Counted from the first letter of the stretch, positions 1 to 7,925 are shown. The stretch is DNA of 15,262 nt from Ferrovibrio sp035304305 (GCF_035304305.1 NZ_DATGQG010000026.1:1-15262); one strand, 5' to 3'. Translations and numbers: made by a program. Notes: a model not told the origin generated them from the sequence alone.

Positions 1-786
1 GATATCGACGCGATCCCGATCGGCATTACCGGCGAGAACGTGCCGCAGTTCGAGAAGGACAAGCGCTTCAAGGTGACCATCGGCTCGACGGAAGGCGAGA
101 CGATGCTGATCCTCAACAACAAGCGCAAGCCACTGGACAACGTGAAGGTCCGTCGCGCGATCAGTCATGCCCTGGATCGCAAGGCCATTATCGAAGGGGT
201 GAATTCCGGCTACGGCAAGCCGATCGGCAGCCATTTTCCGCCGCATGACCCGGCCTATGTCGATCTGACGGGCATGTATCCCTACGATCCGGCCAAGGCG
301 AGGGCACTGCTCAAGGAAGCGGGCATCAGCAACCTGGAGCTCTCGCTCAAGCTGCCGCCGCCGGCCTATGCGCGGCGGAGCGGCGAGATCATCGCGGCCC
401 TGCTGGCCGATATCGGCATCACGGCGAAGCTGGAGAATGTCGAATGGGCGCAGTGGCTCGACACGGCCTTCAAGAACAAGAATTTCGACATGACGATCGT
501 CAGCCATGTCGAGCCCAACGACTACGTCAAATATGCCGAGCCAGACTATTACTACCAGTATGACAACAAGGAGGTTCAGGCGCTGATCGCCAAGGCCGGC
601 TCGACCCTCGACAAGGCCGAGCGGACCAAGGCACTGCAGGACATGCAGCGCAAGATTGCCGAGGATGCCGTGAATGGCTTCCTGTACAATCTGCCGCGCA
701 TCGGCGTCTACAAGGCCGGCGTCACGGGCTTCTGGGTCAACGCCCCGATCTTCGTGAACGACCTCTCGGCCGTTTCCTGGCAGTAG
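1..786 (+). CDS. ABC transporter substrate-binding protein, family 5 (3' part)
   Basis: The frame is open from base 1 to the TAG at 784-786, giving 261 residues of the C-terminal half of a periplasmic solute-binding protein of the SBP_bac_5 (DppA/OppA/NikA) family; the start lies outside the window. The segment NVKVRRAISHALDRKAII, followed by GYGKPIGSHFPP and YDPAKARALLKEAG, is the typical C-terminal-lobe signature. The family captures di-/oligopeptides, nickel chelates or sugars in the periplasm and delivers them to a two-permease, two-ATPase importer. The exact ligand cannot be read from this part. The gene appears to be last in its transcript, because an intrinsic terminator follows 16 nt after the stop. 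The GTG at position 40 is internal and not a start. Confidence 0.93.
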   Translation, partial: DIDAIPIGITGENVPQFEKDKRFKVTIGSTEGETMLILNNKRKPLDNVKVRRAISHALDRKAIIEGVNSGYGKPIGSHFPPHDPAYVDLTGMYPYDPAKARALLKEAGISNLELSLKLPPPAYARRSGEIIAALLADIGITAKLENVEWAQWLDTAFKNKNFDMTIVSHVEPNDYVKYAEPDYYYQYDNKEVQALIAKAGSTLDKAERTKALQDMQRKIAEDAVNGFLYNLPRIGVYKAGVTGFWVNAPIFVNDLSAVSWQ

Positions 787-802
787 CGCCGCTCAGGCCA
801 AG

Positions 803-831
803 AAAAAACCCGCCGAAAGGCGGGTTTTTTT
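803..831. terminator. Bidirectional intrinsic terminator
   Basis: CCCGCC (809-814) and GGCGGG (819-824) pair around a GAAA tetraloop. The stem is flanked by six A's on the left and seven T's on the right, which extend the pairing. Because the A-tract becomes a T-tract on the other strand, the same hairpin can end both the solute-binding-protein transcript (rightward) and the OmpA-like lipoprotein transcript (leftward, stop at 852). Confidence 0.93.
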
Positions 832-851
832 ATTTGGCGTTTCGTCCGTCT

Positions 852-2042
852 TCAGCGGACGAAGACATGCACTTCGTTGGCCGCGGACTGGGCATTGCTG
901 GCTGCGGCCACGTTCACGCGGCTGGCGGGCAGGCCCATATCGGCGAGCGAACGCAGCACCCGGTCGGCATTGCGCCGCGCCTGATTCTGGTTGCTGGCGG
1001 CCTGCGCCTGACTGCCGCCGGCCGCCACGGCGACCACGTCGAACATCGCGTTCGGCTTGCGGGCCAGCGCCTGCGACACGGCGTTGTAGAGTGCCTGCTG
1101 GTAGGGGACATCGGCGCGGTCGAAGCGGATGACCACCAGCGGGGTACGGCCATCGGTGCTGACCGGCATCGCCGTATCGGCGGCGGCAAACTGCTGTGCG
1201 CCGGCAAAATAGGTGGCGCGGTTGCCGAGCGCCGGGCCGAGCAGCTCGCCCTGCTTGATGGCGGCCGAGAGCGTGGTCAGGTTGGTCCGCTCGCTGCCGA
1301 TATAGTTGGTCTGGCGGGCGACATCCTGGCTGAGCTCCCCCAGCAGGCGGTCGATCAGGACGACGGTCTTGGCGGTTTCATCCTCCAGGACGGCCAGCTG
1401 GCGATGGTCTTCGTCGATCGCGCCGGACAGGCTGTAGGTCGACTTGATGGACTGCAGCAGATAGGTCGCCATGGCCGAGTCGGCTGCCACCTGATTACCC
1501 AGGCTGCTCAGCTGGTTGACGTCGGCGGCCATCTGGTCGAGCTGGGTCTGGGCCTGGTTCCACTGGCTGATCAGGATCGGATTGCCCGGCGTGGTGCCCA
1601 TCTGCAGGCGGGTGCTGACCGCGGCGACCAGCCCGTGATAGCGCTGGGAATTCTGTGTCGCCTGGTTGCGGACATTCTGCAGGGCCTGGTTCCGCTGGGT
1701 GACCTGCTGCTGCAGCTGGGCCAGTTCGCCCCGCATCTGCTGGACCTTCTGGCCGACGAAGGTGCCCGTTGCCTGACCGGGGGTGACGCCCGGGACGACG
1801 AAATTGGTGCTGCCCATGGTGGGCGGGCTGAGGGTCGGCTGCGGGTTGGCCTCGGCAGGAGAGGCCGGAATCTGCTGCGCCATCGGCGCCGGAGGGCTGC
1901 CGGCCGGATCCTCGCCGGTCAGGGACGGCCACAATTCGTCCGAAACATAGGAGCAGCCCGAAAGCAGCAGGCCGGCCGCCCACACCCCCGCGGCAGCCAT
2001 GCCGAGGCGCCGCGGCGCCGGATTACGAACGAAATGTGCCAT
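852..2042 (-). CDS. Outer-membrane lipoprotein with coiled coil and OmpA-like C-terminus
   Basis: Predicted 396-aa lipoprotein. From the chosen ATG (2042) there is a basic n-region (RNPAPRR), a hydrophobic stretch and a lipobox LLLSGC with the acylated Cys at residue 30. Mature residues are Pro/Ala/Gln-rich for about 60 positions. They are followed by a long Gln/Leu-rich region (GELAQLQQQVTQRNQALQN and onward) that reads as coiled coil. The last ~95 residues have the layout of an OmpA-like domain: a VVIRFDRADVPY strand, a helix, then NQARRNADRVLRSLADMGLP and a final VHVFVR strand. The Asp and Arg that bind diaminopimelate in OmpA do not appear at the equivalent places, so peptidoglycan binding is uncertain. 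An upstream ATG at 2081 is possible and would only lengthen the signal peptide. No recognised gene name applies; the role is presumably envelope-structural. Confidence 0.8.
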   Translation of the reverse strand: MAHFVRNPAPRRLGMAAAGVWAAGLLLSGCSYVSDELWPSLTGEDPAGSPPAPMAQQIPASPAEANPQPTLSPPTMGSTNFVVPGVTPGQATGTFVGQKVQQMRGELAQLQQQVTQRNQALQNVRNQATQNSQRYHGLVAAVSTRLQMGTTPGNPILISQWNQAQTQLDQMAADVNQLSSLGNQVAADSAMATYLLQSIKSTYSLSGAIDEDHRQLAVLEDETAKTVVLIDRLLGELSQDVARQTNYIGSERTNLTTLSAAIKQGELLGPALGNRATYFAGAQQFAAADTAMPVSTDGRTPLVVIRFDRADVPYQQALYNAVSQALARKPNAMFDVVAVAAGGSQAQAASNQNQARRNADRVLRSLADMGLPASRVNVAAASNAQSAANEVHVFVR

Positions 2043-2183
2043 GCCGCGCTGTCCCGCGTTGCTATTGTCGTGACTTGTCATGCTGGCCTGAGGCCCCCCG
2101 TTTGCACATGGTGCTGCCGTCGCGGCGCGACGGACTCCCACACCCTCTGCTAACGCCGCCATTCTAGGGGTGGGCCGGACCGC

Positions 2184-2222
2184 CCGCAAGCTTCATCTGT
2201 GAGTAGAATCCGAGGCTTGCGG
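2184..2222. repeat. Inverted repeat / large hairpin upstream of the tRNA
   Basis: CCGCAAGCTTC (2184-2194) pairs with GAGGCTTGCGG (2212-2222). This makes an 11-bp stem with one G-T pair and a 17-nt loop. No T-run follows on either strand, so it is not a standard terminator. It lies between the start of the lipoprotein gene (2042) and the tRNA (2308), a 265-bp gap in which I see no convincing gene. Confidence 0.6.
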
Positions 2223-2307
2223 CCAATCACAGGAGCCTTCCCGAGGCCCTTGCGCCGGGAGGGCGAATTGAGTAGGTTCCGCCCCCGTTGCGGTACTACC
2301 GCGTTGC

Positions 2308-2384
2308 GCGCTCGTAGCTCAGCTGGATAGAGCACCAGACTACGAATCTGGGGGTCAGGAGTTCGAATCTCTTCGAGCGCGCCA
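2308..2384 (+). tRNA. tRNA-Arg (anticodon ACG)
   Basis: Full cloverleaf by eye. The acceptor stem GCGCTCG (2308-2314) pairs with CGAGCGC (2374-2380). The D stem is GCTC/GAGC with AGCTGGATA in the loop. The anticodon stem CCAGA/TCTGG holds the loop CTACGAA, with anticodon ACG at 2342-2344. The T arm is AGGAG/CTCTT around TTCGAAT, the discriminator is G, and CCA is encoded. ACG (inosine at position 34 after deamination) reads CGU, CGC and CGA arginine codons. The 77-nt gene stands alone. TTTT at 2385-2388 may help 3' end formation. No second copy of the tRNA 3' end was seen, so no integrated element is supported within the window. Confidence 0.97.
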
Positions 2385-2554
2385 TTTTCTCCAAATCCTG
2401 GCCGGAAACCCGGTCCAGCAGCCCTTCCACCCCGATCAGCTCAGGTGTCGGAGGCGGGAGTTTCGAGCTGCTTTGGCTCCTTCGGGCAGCCGGGGCCTTG
2501 CCGGACCATGCCGGATCCAGGCCCATCGCATTCCACGGATAGAGCGCGACAAGG
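2385..2554. other. Gap between tRNA-Arg and the transporter stop
   Basis: This 170-bp stretch has no gene I can support; the short reading frames here lack a ribosome-binding site and any family signature. It holds a small hairpin around 2472-2488 (GGCTCC, TTCG loop, GGCAGCC with one bulge) but no T-run next to it, so an efficient terminator for the leftward transporter operon is not evident. Confidence 0.4.
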
Positions 2555-4417
2555 TTAATTGCCGCCGAACCCAGCCTTGGTCCAGTTCAGGAGCTTGCCC
2601 ATCAGATTCTGGCGCTGAGGCCCGAAATCGTTGTCCCGCCCGGAGCCAGGCAGGTCCTGCATCACGACATCTCCGGCAGAGCTGCGATTGATTGTGATTC
2701 GTCTGGTGAATATCTCGCTCTCCCACGGGCGCGGATCGGCAACAATGATGGTTGCCATCGGAAGCCGCTCGGCCAGCATCAGGATCGTTTTCTGCTCGGC
2801 AGCCTCGGTCATCGCAGAAGTCGCCCGGTCCATCAGAATCCACTCGGGATGATGCAGCAGGAGGCGGGCGACACCGATCTGCTGCACTTCCTGGGGCGAC
2901 AATGCCTGCTCCCAGTCGGCCGTCCCATCAATGCGGCCGAGCAGGTAGCCCAGCCCGACATCCGTCAGACACTGTTCAATTGCTCCGGCGTGGTCGGCTT
3001 CGGTGCGGGCGGGGTAGGAAACCACCTGCCGCAGGGTGCCGCCGGGCAGGTAAGGCGTGGCGGGCGAAACGAAGATTTGCCCTGCGGGGAGGACGATCTC
3101 GCCCGAGCCCCAGGGCCAGACTCCACCAATGGCCTTGCACAGCACGGCGATTGTCCGCGCATCGCCCGAAAGCATGACCCGTTCGCCGGCGCTGATCTCC
3201 AGATCCGGCACTCTGGTTATCGGGCGGCCATCCGGCTCGGTGAGGGTCAGATGTCGCAACTGAAGGCATTTCGTCAGGCCTGCGGTTCTGGTGATATGCG
3301 CGAACTCGCCGGACACGGTTCCCGCAGTCCGCAGATCGGCATCCAGGGCGATAATCCGTTCCAGCGAGGCCCGCAATTCGGCCAGGCGGGCAAAGTTGTC
3401 CACCGGCCATGAGAGCGCTCCGGTCGCCTGCTGGAATGCCTGCGCGGTCTGCATCAGACCGCCGAGGGAAATCTCTCCGGCGAGAAATCGCGGCGCGCTC
3501 ACCAGAATGGGAAAGAAGCCGGCAAGCGTGCTGTATGCCGATGTAAACAGGATTAGCCGCTGCAGGCCCTGGGTCTGGCTCCGCCAGGCAGCGGCAACCG
3601 CATCAAACAGTTTTGACAGTGACCTGCGTTCGTCGCTTTCGCTGCGCGCCATGGCAATGGATTCTGCATTGTCGCGGCCGCGGACAAGGCCGTATCGGAA
3701 ATTGGCTTCGACCGTCTGACGCCAGTCAGCGGCGTGGACGAGATGGCGGCCGATATACGTGGCAAGCAGTGATCCGGCGCCGGCATAAAGGAAGGCCAGC
3801 CATACCATGTGCCCCGACAGCAGAAACGTGACGCTGCCGATCTCGAAGCTGATTACCCCCGACAGAGTCCAGAGAATCGCAACGAAGCTGACCAGAAGCA
3901 GCACACAGTAAAACAGAGAGTTGGCAAGCTCGACAGCGGCCTCGGTGGCGATCCGGACATCTTCCGCGATCCGCGCATCGGGATTGCCGAGGCCGCCGGC
4001 CGTGGCTTCGAGCCGGAACTGGTTGCCGTCATGCATCCAGGCCGCGATCATGCTCTCGGAGAGGGATTGCCGCCATTCCAGCTGGATCGATCGCTTTGTA
4101 CGCAGATGAATGGCGTTGACCAGCATGGTGCTGATGACGATGCCGGCGAAGATTCCCATCTGGGCCAGCAACGCGGAGCCGCTGCGCTGTTCGACGGCGT
4201 TGAAAAGATCTGCGCTCCAGAGGTTCAGCCGGATGGCGAGGGTGACCTGCAGGACGCCCAGCGCGAGAATGGCGCCGGTCAGCGCCCATGCTCGCAGGCG
4301 GCGGTCGCCATTCCAGTAAGGAGCGGCAAGGCCGAAGAAGCCGCGCATGACCATCGTAAGGGTCATGGCGGCGTGCGCGTCGCCATAGGCTGGTTCACGA
4401 GCCTGTTGTTCGCTCAC
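2555..4417 (-). CDS. BacA/YddA-type ABC membrane protein with degenerate ATPase domain
   Basis: 620-aa fused permease-ATPase of the ABC_membrane_2 type (YddA, SbmA/BacA, ABCD relatives). GTG at 4417 is chosen because AGGAAA lies 8-9 nt before it; a longer form from ATG 4453 is less likely. The N-terminal half (about residues 20-350) carries around five to six membrane segments and the PYW...RRLRAW entry motif seen in this family. The C-terminal ATPase domain keeps family landmarks (AIGGVWPWGSGEI, PYLPGGTLRQ, ARLLLHHPEWILMD), but the functional motifs are gone: the Walker A region reads GDARTIAVLCK (no GKS/T), the Q-loop Gln is Ala, the signature is LSPQE, the residue after the Walker B Asp is Arg instead of Glu, the D-loop SALD is SAMT, and the switch His is missing. 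The frame is intact. The gene is last in an operon, overlapping glk by 23 nt. It probably moves a substrate without hydrolysing ATP itself; the substrate is unknown. Confidence 0.85.
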   Translation of the reverse strand: MSEQQAREPAYGDAHAAMTLTMVMRGFFGLAAPYWNGDRRLRAWALTGAILALGVLQVTLAIRLNLWSADLFNAVEQRSGSALLAQMGIFAGIVISTMLVNAIHLRTKRSIQLEWRQSLSESMIAAWMHDGNQFRLEATAGGLGNPDARIAEDVRIATEAAVELANSLFYCVLLLVSFVAILWTLSGVISFEIGSVTFLLSGHMVWLAFLYAGAGSLLATYIGRHLVHAADWRQTVEANFRYGLVRGRDNAESIAMARSESDERRSLSKLFDAVAAAWRSQTQGLQRLILFTSAYSTLAGFFPILVSAPRFLAGEISLGGLMQTAQAFQQATGALSWPVDNFARLAELRASLERIIALDADLRTAGTVSGEFAHITRTAGLTKCLQLRHLTLTEPDGRPITRVPDLEISAGERVMLSGDARTIAVLCKAIGGVWPWGSGEIVLPAGQIFVSPATPYLPGGTLRQVVSYPARTEADHAGAIEQCLTDVGLGYLLGRIDGTADWEQALSPQEVQQIGVARLLLHHPEWILMDRATSAMTEAAEQKTILMLAERLPMATIIVADPRPWESEIFTRRITINRSSAGDVVMQDLPGSGRDNDFGPQRQNLMGKLLNWTKAGFGGN

Positions 4418-5372
4418 AGTCGTTTTCCTGCGCCACCATTGCCTGCAACCCAATCATGGCCGGGTTCGGACACGTGATCGCAAAAACCGGTATCCGGGCC
4501 AGATAGTTTTTGAAGCGGCCTTTCGCTTGAAATCTCTCCCGGAAGGCGGATTTTTCCAGCCGATCGATCATATGCGGCACAATGCCGCCGCCGATGTAGA
4601 CGCCGCCCGTCGCCGCAAATGTCAGTGCGGCGTTTCCGGCGAAGCTGCCGAGGAAACCGCAGAACAGTTCCAGTGCCTCGGCGCAGTACTGGCAGCTTCC
4701 GTCGCGCGCAGCCGCAACGATTGCGGCCGATGTGCGGGAAGCAGGCATTTCCCCGGCCAGACCGGTGACCGCTTCATAGAGGTTGCGCAGCCCTGGGCCG
4801 GACACAACGCGTTCGGCGGATACATGCCCCCATTTCGCACGCAGGAAGGCCAGGACGGCGTCTTCGCGGGCGTTGGAACCGGCCATGGTCATGTGGCCGC
4901 CCTCGCTGGACAGTACGATCCCGCCCGAACCCTGTCTTACAAGACAGGCGACGCCCAGGCCCGTGCCAGGGCCCACCACGACTTTCGGACCGGTGGCAGT
5001 CCGCGAACCACTCAGTCCGTGCAAATCGGAGTCCTGCAATCTGTCGAGAGACCAGGCCAGGGCGGCGAAGTCGTTAACGAGGCGGACAGAGTTCACCGAA
5101 AAGTCCTGCGACAGGGCTTCGGCGTTGATCACCCACCCGCTATTGGTCATGACAACACGCGATCCCTCTACCGGGCCGGCAACGGCGAGGACCATGCTCC
5201 CGATAGCCGCGCCACTTGTCAGCAGGAATTCGTCGATTGCAGAGGCCGGACTACTATACCCGGCCACCGGCAACGTGATCACCGGCCCCAGTCCGTCAGC
5301 ATCGAGGACGGCAAAACGCGCGTTCGTGCCGCCGATATCGCCGAGCAGAATTCCGCCGGGTGCTGCAGTCAT
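4395..5372 (-). CDS. glk: Glucokinase
   Basis: 325-aa enzyme of the bacterial ATP-dependent glucokinase family, making glucose 6-phosphate from glucose in the cytosol (EC 2.7.1.2). Visible motifs are the phosphate-1 loop GDIGGTNARFA (residues 11-21), LVNDFAALA with catalytic-base Asp101, the adenosine-side loop VVVGPGTGLGVACL (131-144), and SEGGHM (156-161) with the sugar-contacting Glu and His. Length and order match the family. Its ATG overlaps the stop of the upstream beta-glucosidase by 4 nt (ATGA), which implies translational coupling, and its 3' end overlaps the transporter gene. The pairing means glucose released from beta-glucosides inside the cell is trapped at once as glucose 6-phosphate. 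Confidence 0.96.
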   Translation of the reverse strand: MTAAPGGILLGDIGGTNARFAVLDADGLGPVITLPVAGYSSPASAIDEFLLTSGAAIGSMVLAVAGPVEGSRVVMTNSGWVINAEALSQDFSVNSVRLVNDFAALAWSLDRLQDSDLHGLSGSRTATGPKVVVGPGTGLGVACLVRQGSGGIVLSSEGGHMTMAGSNAREDAVLAFLRAKWGHVSAERVVSGPGLRNLYEAVTGLAGEMPASRTSAAIVAAARDGSCQYCAEALELFCGFLGSFAGNAALTFAATGGVYIGGGIVPHMIDRLEKSAFRERFQAKGRFKNYLARIPVFAITCPNPAMIGLQAMVAQENDCERTTGS

Positions 5373-6745
5373 GGCTTCGGGGGGGTGTGCGGGTCAGTCG
5401 CGCGGGCGGCAGCATCGGAGGCAATATGCGCAGCGTACCAGTGATAGGAATCCTTCGGGATCCGACGCAGGGTGGAATAGTCGACATAGACGAGGCCGAA
5501 CCGGTCCCGGTAACCGGATCCCCATTCGAAATTGTCAAGCAGCGACCATACGAAGTAGCCGCGGATGTCTGCGCCTCGCGCGCGCGCCTCCTGCATCGCG
5601 CCGATATAGGCGTCGAGATAGGCGATGCGATCGCCATCGGCCACACGGCCCTGGGCGTCGGGAGCATCCTTCCCGCCGGTGCCGTTTTCCGTGACATAAA
5701 CCGGCAGCCGGTAGCGCTCCGAGACGGCAATCAGCGTGTCCCGGAATGCTTCCGGCTGTACGTGCCAGCCAACGCCGGAATGTGGCAGATCGGGTGGCGG
5801 GCCGGCCCAGGCAAACCCCAGAACGCCTGTCTGGTCGGCCCGGGCATAGATGGGCGAATAGTGGTTCAGACCGAACCAGTCAATCGGCCTGCTCATGGCG
5901 GCAAGATCCCCTGGCAGGGTATATGGTGCCAGCTCATCTGCCAGCCGCTCCGGGTAATAGCCAAGCATCTGCGGATCCGGGAATGCCCGGTTCCAGTAGA
6001 GATCAAGAGTAGCGGCAGCGGCCTGGTCTTCCGGCTTGTCGCTTGCGGCATGACAGGGTTGCAGATTGTGGATAACGCCGATCTTGGCGTCCCTGACTGC
6101 CCCCCGCAGCGCATCCACGGCTGCACCATGCGCAAGGTTGACGTGATGCACGCTGCGCAGGAAGGCCTGCCTGTCGGTCAGTCCCGGTGCCTGCCAGCCA
6201 AAGGCATAGCCGAACAGCGAGAAGACCCCGGGTTCGTTGAAAGTTGCGAAACGCTTGACGCGGTCTCCATAGCGGTGACCGACGAGCGTAGCGTAGTCGG
6301 CGAACCAGCCGACGCTATCACGATGGGGCCAGCCGCCCTCGTCATCGAGAGCCTGCGGCAGGTCCCAATGATACAAACAGATCCAAGGCTCGATTCCAGC
6401 GGCAAGCAGTTCATCGATTAGTCTGTCATAGAAGGTTGCTCCAAGCGGGTTCAGTTTGCCACGGCCGCGTGGCAACAGCCTCGGCCATGAGATCGAGAAC
6501 CGGTAGGCATTCACGCCAAGATCGCGGAGCAGGGCGACATCCTCGACATAACGATGATAATGGTCGCAGGCGATGTCGCCCGTGTCGCCGTTGGCAATCT
6601 TCCCCTTCTGGCGACAGTAGGTGTCCCAGATGCTTGGGCCGCGCCCGTCAGCCGTGGCAGCTCCCTCGATCTGGTAGGCCGAAGTTGAGGCACCCCAGAC
6701 AAACGGTTCGTCTGACTTTGCCGATTTGCGGTATTGTTCTCGCAT
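5369..6745 (-). CDS. GH1 beta-glucosidase
   Basis: 458-aa retaining beta-glucosidase of glycoside hydrolase family 1. The N-terminal signature FVWGASTSAYQIEGA is present, as are the acid/base Glu171 in TFNEP, the nucleophile Glu353 in YVTENG, and the C-terminal glycone site SLLDNFEWGSGYRDRFGL. There is no signal peptide, so it acts in the cytosol on imported cellobiose or aryl-/alkyl-beta-glucosides; 6-phospho substrates cannot be excluded, but the partner glucokinase argues for free sugars. ATG 6745 fits the usual distance to the first barrel strand. An earlier ATG at 6793 would run into the divergent gene. It is first of the bgl-glk-transporter operon. No strong ribosome-binding site or promoter is evident, and only 29 bp separate it from the divergent start codon. 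Confidence 0.95.
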   Translation of the reverse strand: MREQYRKSAKSDEPFVWGASTSAYQIEGAATADGRGPSIWDTYCRQKGKIANGDTGDIACDHYHRYVEDVALLRDLGVNAYRFSISWPRLLPRGRGKLNPLGATFYDRLIDELLAAGIEPWICLYHWDLPQALDDEGGWPHRDSVGWFADYATLVGHRYGDRVKRFATFNEPGVFSLFGYAFGWQAPGLTDRQAFLRSVHHVNLAHGAAVDALRGAVRDAKIGVIHNLQPCHAASDKPEDQAAAATLDLYWNRAFPDPQMLGYYPERLADELAPYTLPGDLAAMSRPIDWFGLNHYSPIYARADQTGVLGFAWAGPPPDLPHSGVGWHVQPEAFRDTLIAVSERYRLPVYVTENGTGGKDAPDAQGRVADGDRIAYLDAYIGAMQEARARGADIRGYFVWSLLDNFEWGSGYRDRFGLVYVDYSTLRRIPKDSYHWYAAHIASDAAARATDPHTPPKP

Positions 6746-6774
6746 TCTACCGTTCCGTCTTGGAGGGGGTGTCC

Positions 6775-7872
6775 ATGGACAAGATCGTGGCATCGGTTTC
6801 GGACGGCCATGTCGCGGCCATCCTGAGGGATGCCCCGGCTGTTTCGCTCCACCCAGAGGAGTTGCCCCGGACGGATGGCAATAGCCCGATTCTGGTAGAG
6901 ACCGACGGCATCACGGTTTTTTACTCCCATTACGTTCCCAAAGGGCATTCCTACCGCCGAAGGGGTGGGGCGCACTTTGACTTCCATCAAGATCCTGTGC
7001 CGATCCGGTTCCTGGATGATCGCGATCCCAGCACCGGGAAGTGGATTGAGGCGGTATGGCCGGGAAATGGGGAACTCTACGGGCTGTATCATGCTGAAGT
7101 TCCAGCTCCCTGTGAGCGACACCTGTTCCTGCCGGAGATCGGCATGGCGCGCTCGCTCGATGGGGGGCTGAGCTGGGTTGGGTCGCATACCGTCCTGCGA
7201 GCCCCGCCCAGTCAGACCGACTGCAGCTACCGGAACGGATTTTTCGCAGGTGGTTTTGGCGACCTTTCCGCGCTGCCCGACCGGGAGCGGAAGTTCGTAT
7301 ATATGGGCTTCACCAGTTTTGTGGCTGACGAGGGCGCGCAGGGGATCTGCATGGCGCGTTTTGAGTATGCCGACCCCTTCGGGCCGGCCGAGCTCTGGTC
7401 GGCTGCAGGCTGGTCGCGATCGGCAGGTGACATGCTGCCGGCGCCTCTTTGGCCGATGGTGCGTGGCTGGCGTCATGCCGATCCGGATGGATTCTGGGGG
7501 CCGGCGCTGCATTACAATCGGCAGATCGATGCTTATGTGATGCTGCTCAATCACACGGCCGGCGGCGATGGGAACCTTGTTCAGGAGGGGATCTACTTTT
7601 CCGTCTGCAGGGATCTCGCCGATCCTCGCGGCTGGAGCCGGCCCGTGATGCTGGTCTCCGGGGGAGCCTGGTATCCGCAGGCGGTGGGCCTGGAGCCGGG
7701 GTGCAGCGATACGCGCGTCAATGGCCGGGGACGTTTTTTCATGGCCGGCTATTCAGCATGGACAATCGAATTCACCCTGACGCCCATGATGAGCCCTCCG
7801 CTGGGGCCGCTTCGTCCCGATCAGGTGATGTTCCAGGCATTGTTCGGAACCCGACACGCAGCACCGTGGTGA
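6775..7872 (+). CDS. Putative beta-propeller, glycosidase-like protein (unknown function)
   Basis: 365-aa protein starting at ATG 6775, preceded by a strong GGAGGGGG (6762-6769). There is no signal peptide or membrane segment, so it is probably cytosolic. An Asp-box (SLDGGLSW, residues 127-134), repeated aromatic-rich strands and scattered acidic turns (HFDFHQDP near 67-74, GGFGDLSALPD further on) resemble five- or six-bladed propellers of sialidases and GH43/GH32-type enzymes. I cannot assign a named family or point to catalytic residues with confidence. Its position head-to-head with a beta-glucosidase suggests work on glycosides or on a related sugar derivative. A longer frame extends upstream on this strand but lies wholly over the beta-glucosidase and is not its N-terminus. 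Confidence 0.75.
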   Translation: MDKIVASVSDGHVAAILRDAPAVSLHPEELPRTDGNSPILVETDGITVFYSHYVPKGHSYRRRGGAHFDFHQDPVPIRFLDDRDPSTGKWIEAVWPGNGELYGLYHAEVPAPCERHLFLPEIGMARSLDGGLSWVGSHTVLRAPPSQTDCSYRNGFFAGGFGDLSALPDRERKFVYMGFTSFVADEGAQGICMARFEYADPFGPAELWSAAGWSRSAGDMLPAPLWPMVRGWRHADPDGFWGPALHYNRQIDAYVMLLNHTAGGDGNLVQEGIYFSVCRDLADPRGWSRPVMLVSGGAWYPQAVGLEPGCSDTRVNGRGRFFMAGYSAWTIEFTLTPMMSPPLGPLRPDQVMFQALFGTRHAAPW

Positions 7873-7925
7873 CGATGCGCCGAAGTGGGATCCGCGCGGC
7901 GCGTCACATGAAATCAGGGTATGTC

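Noticed and set aside
834..2153. Long open frame (439 codons) on the plus strand
   Set aside because: It lies opposite the lipoprotein gene; its translation is low-complexity Gly/Arg/His-rich with no family signature, typical of the antisense of a GC-rich gene.
2308..2384. tRNA-Arg as an integration site of a genomic island
   Set aside because: No integrase gene and no repeated tRNA 3' end were found in the window; the genes to the right look chromosomal.
5360..6421. 353-codon open frame on the plus strand
   Set aside because: Antisense to the GH1 gene, whose catalytic motifs are complete; no domain or start signal supports the opposite frame. The same holds for the frames at 3809-4477 and 4527-5444.
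6977..6990. TTGAC-TTCC-ATCAA, a good FNR-like string
   Set aside because: It is inside the propeller gene, encodes HFDFHQD in a conserved-looking stretch, and no start codon lies at suitable distance; taken as chance.
6511..7554. 347-codon open frame on the minus strand
   Set aside because: It overlaps the propeller gene and the beta-glucosidase start, has no ribosome-binding site, and its residue composition is Arg/Pro-rich shadow sequence.
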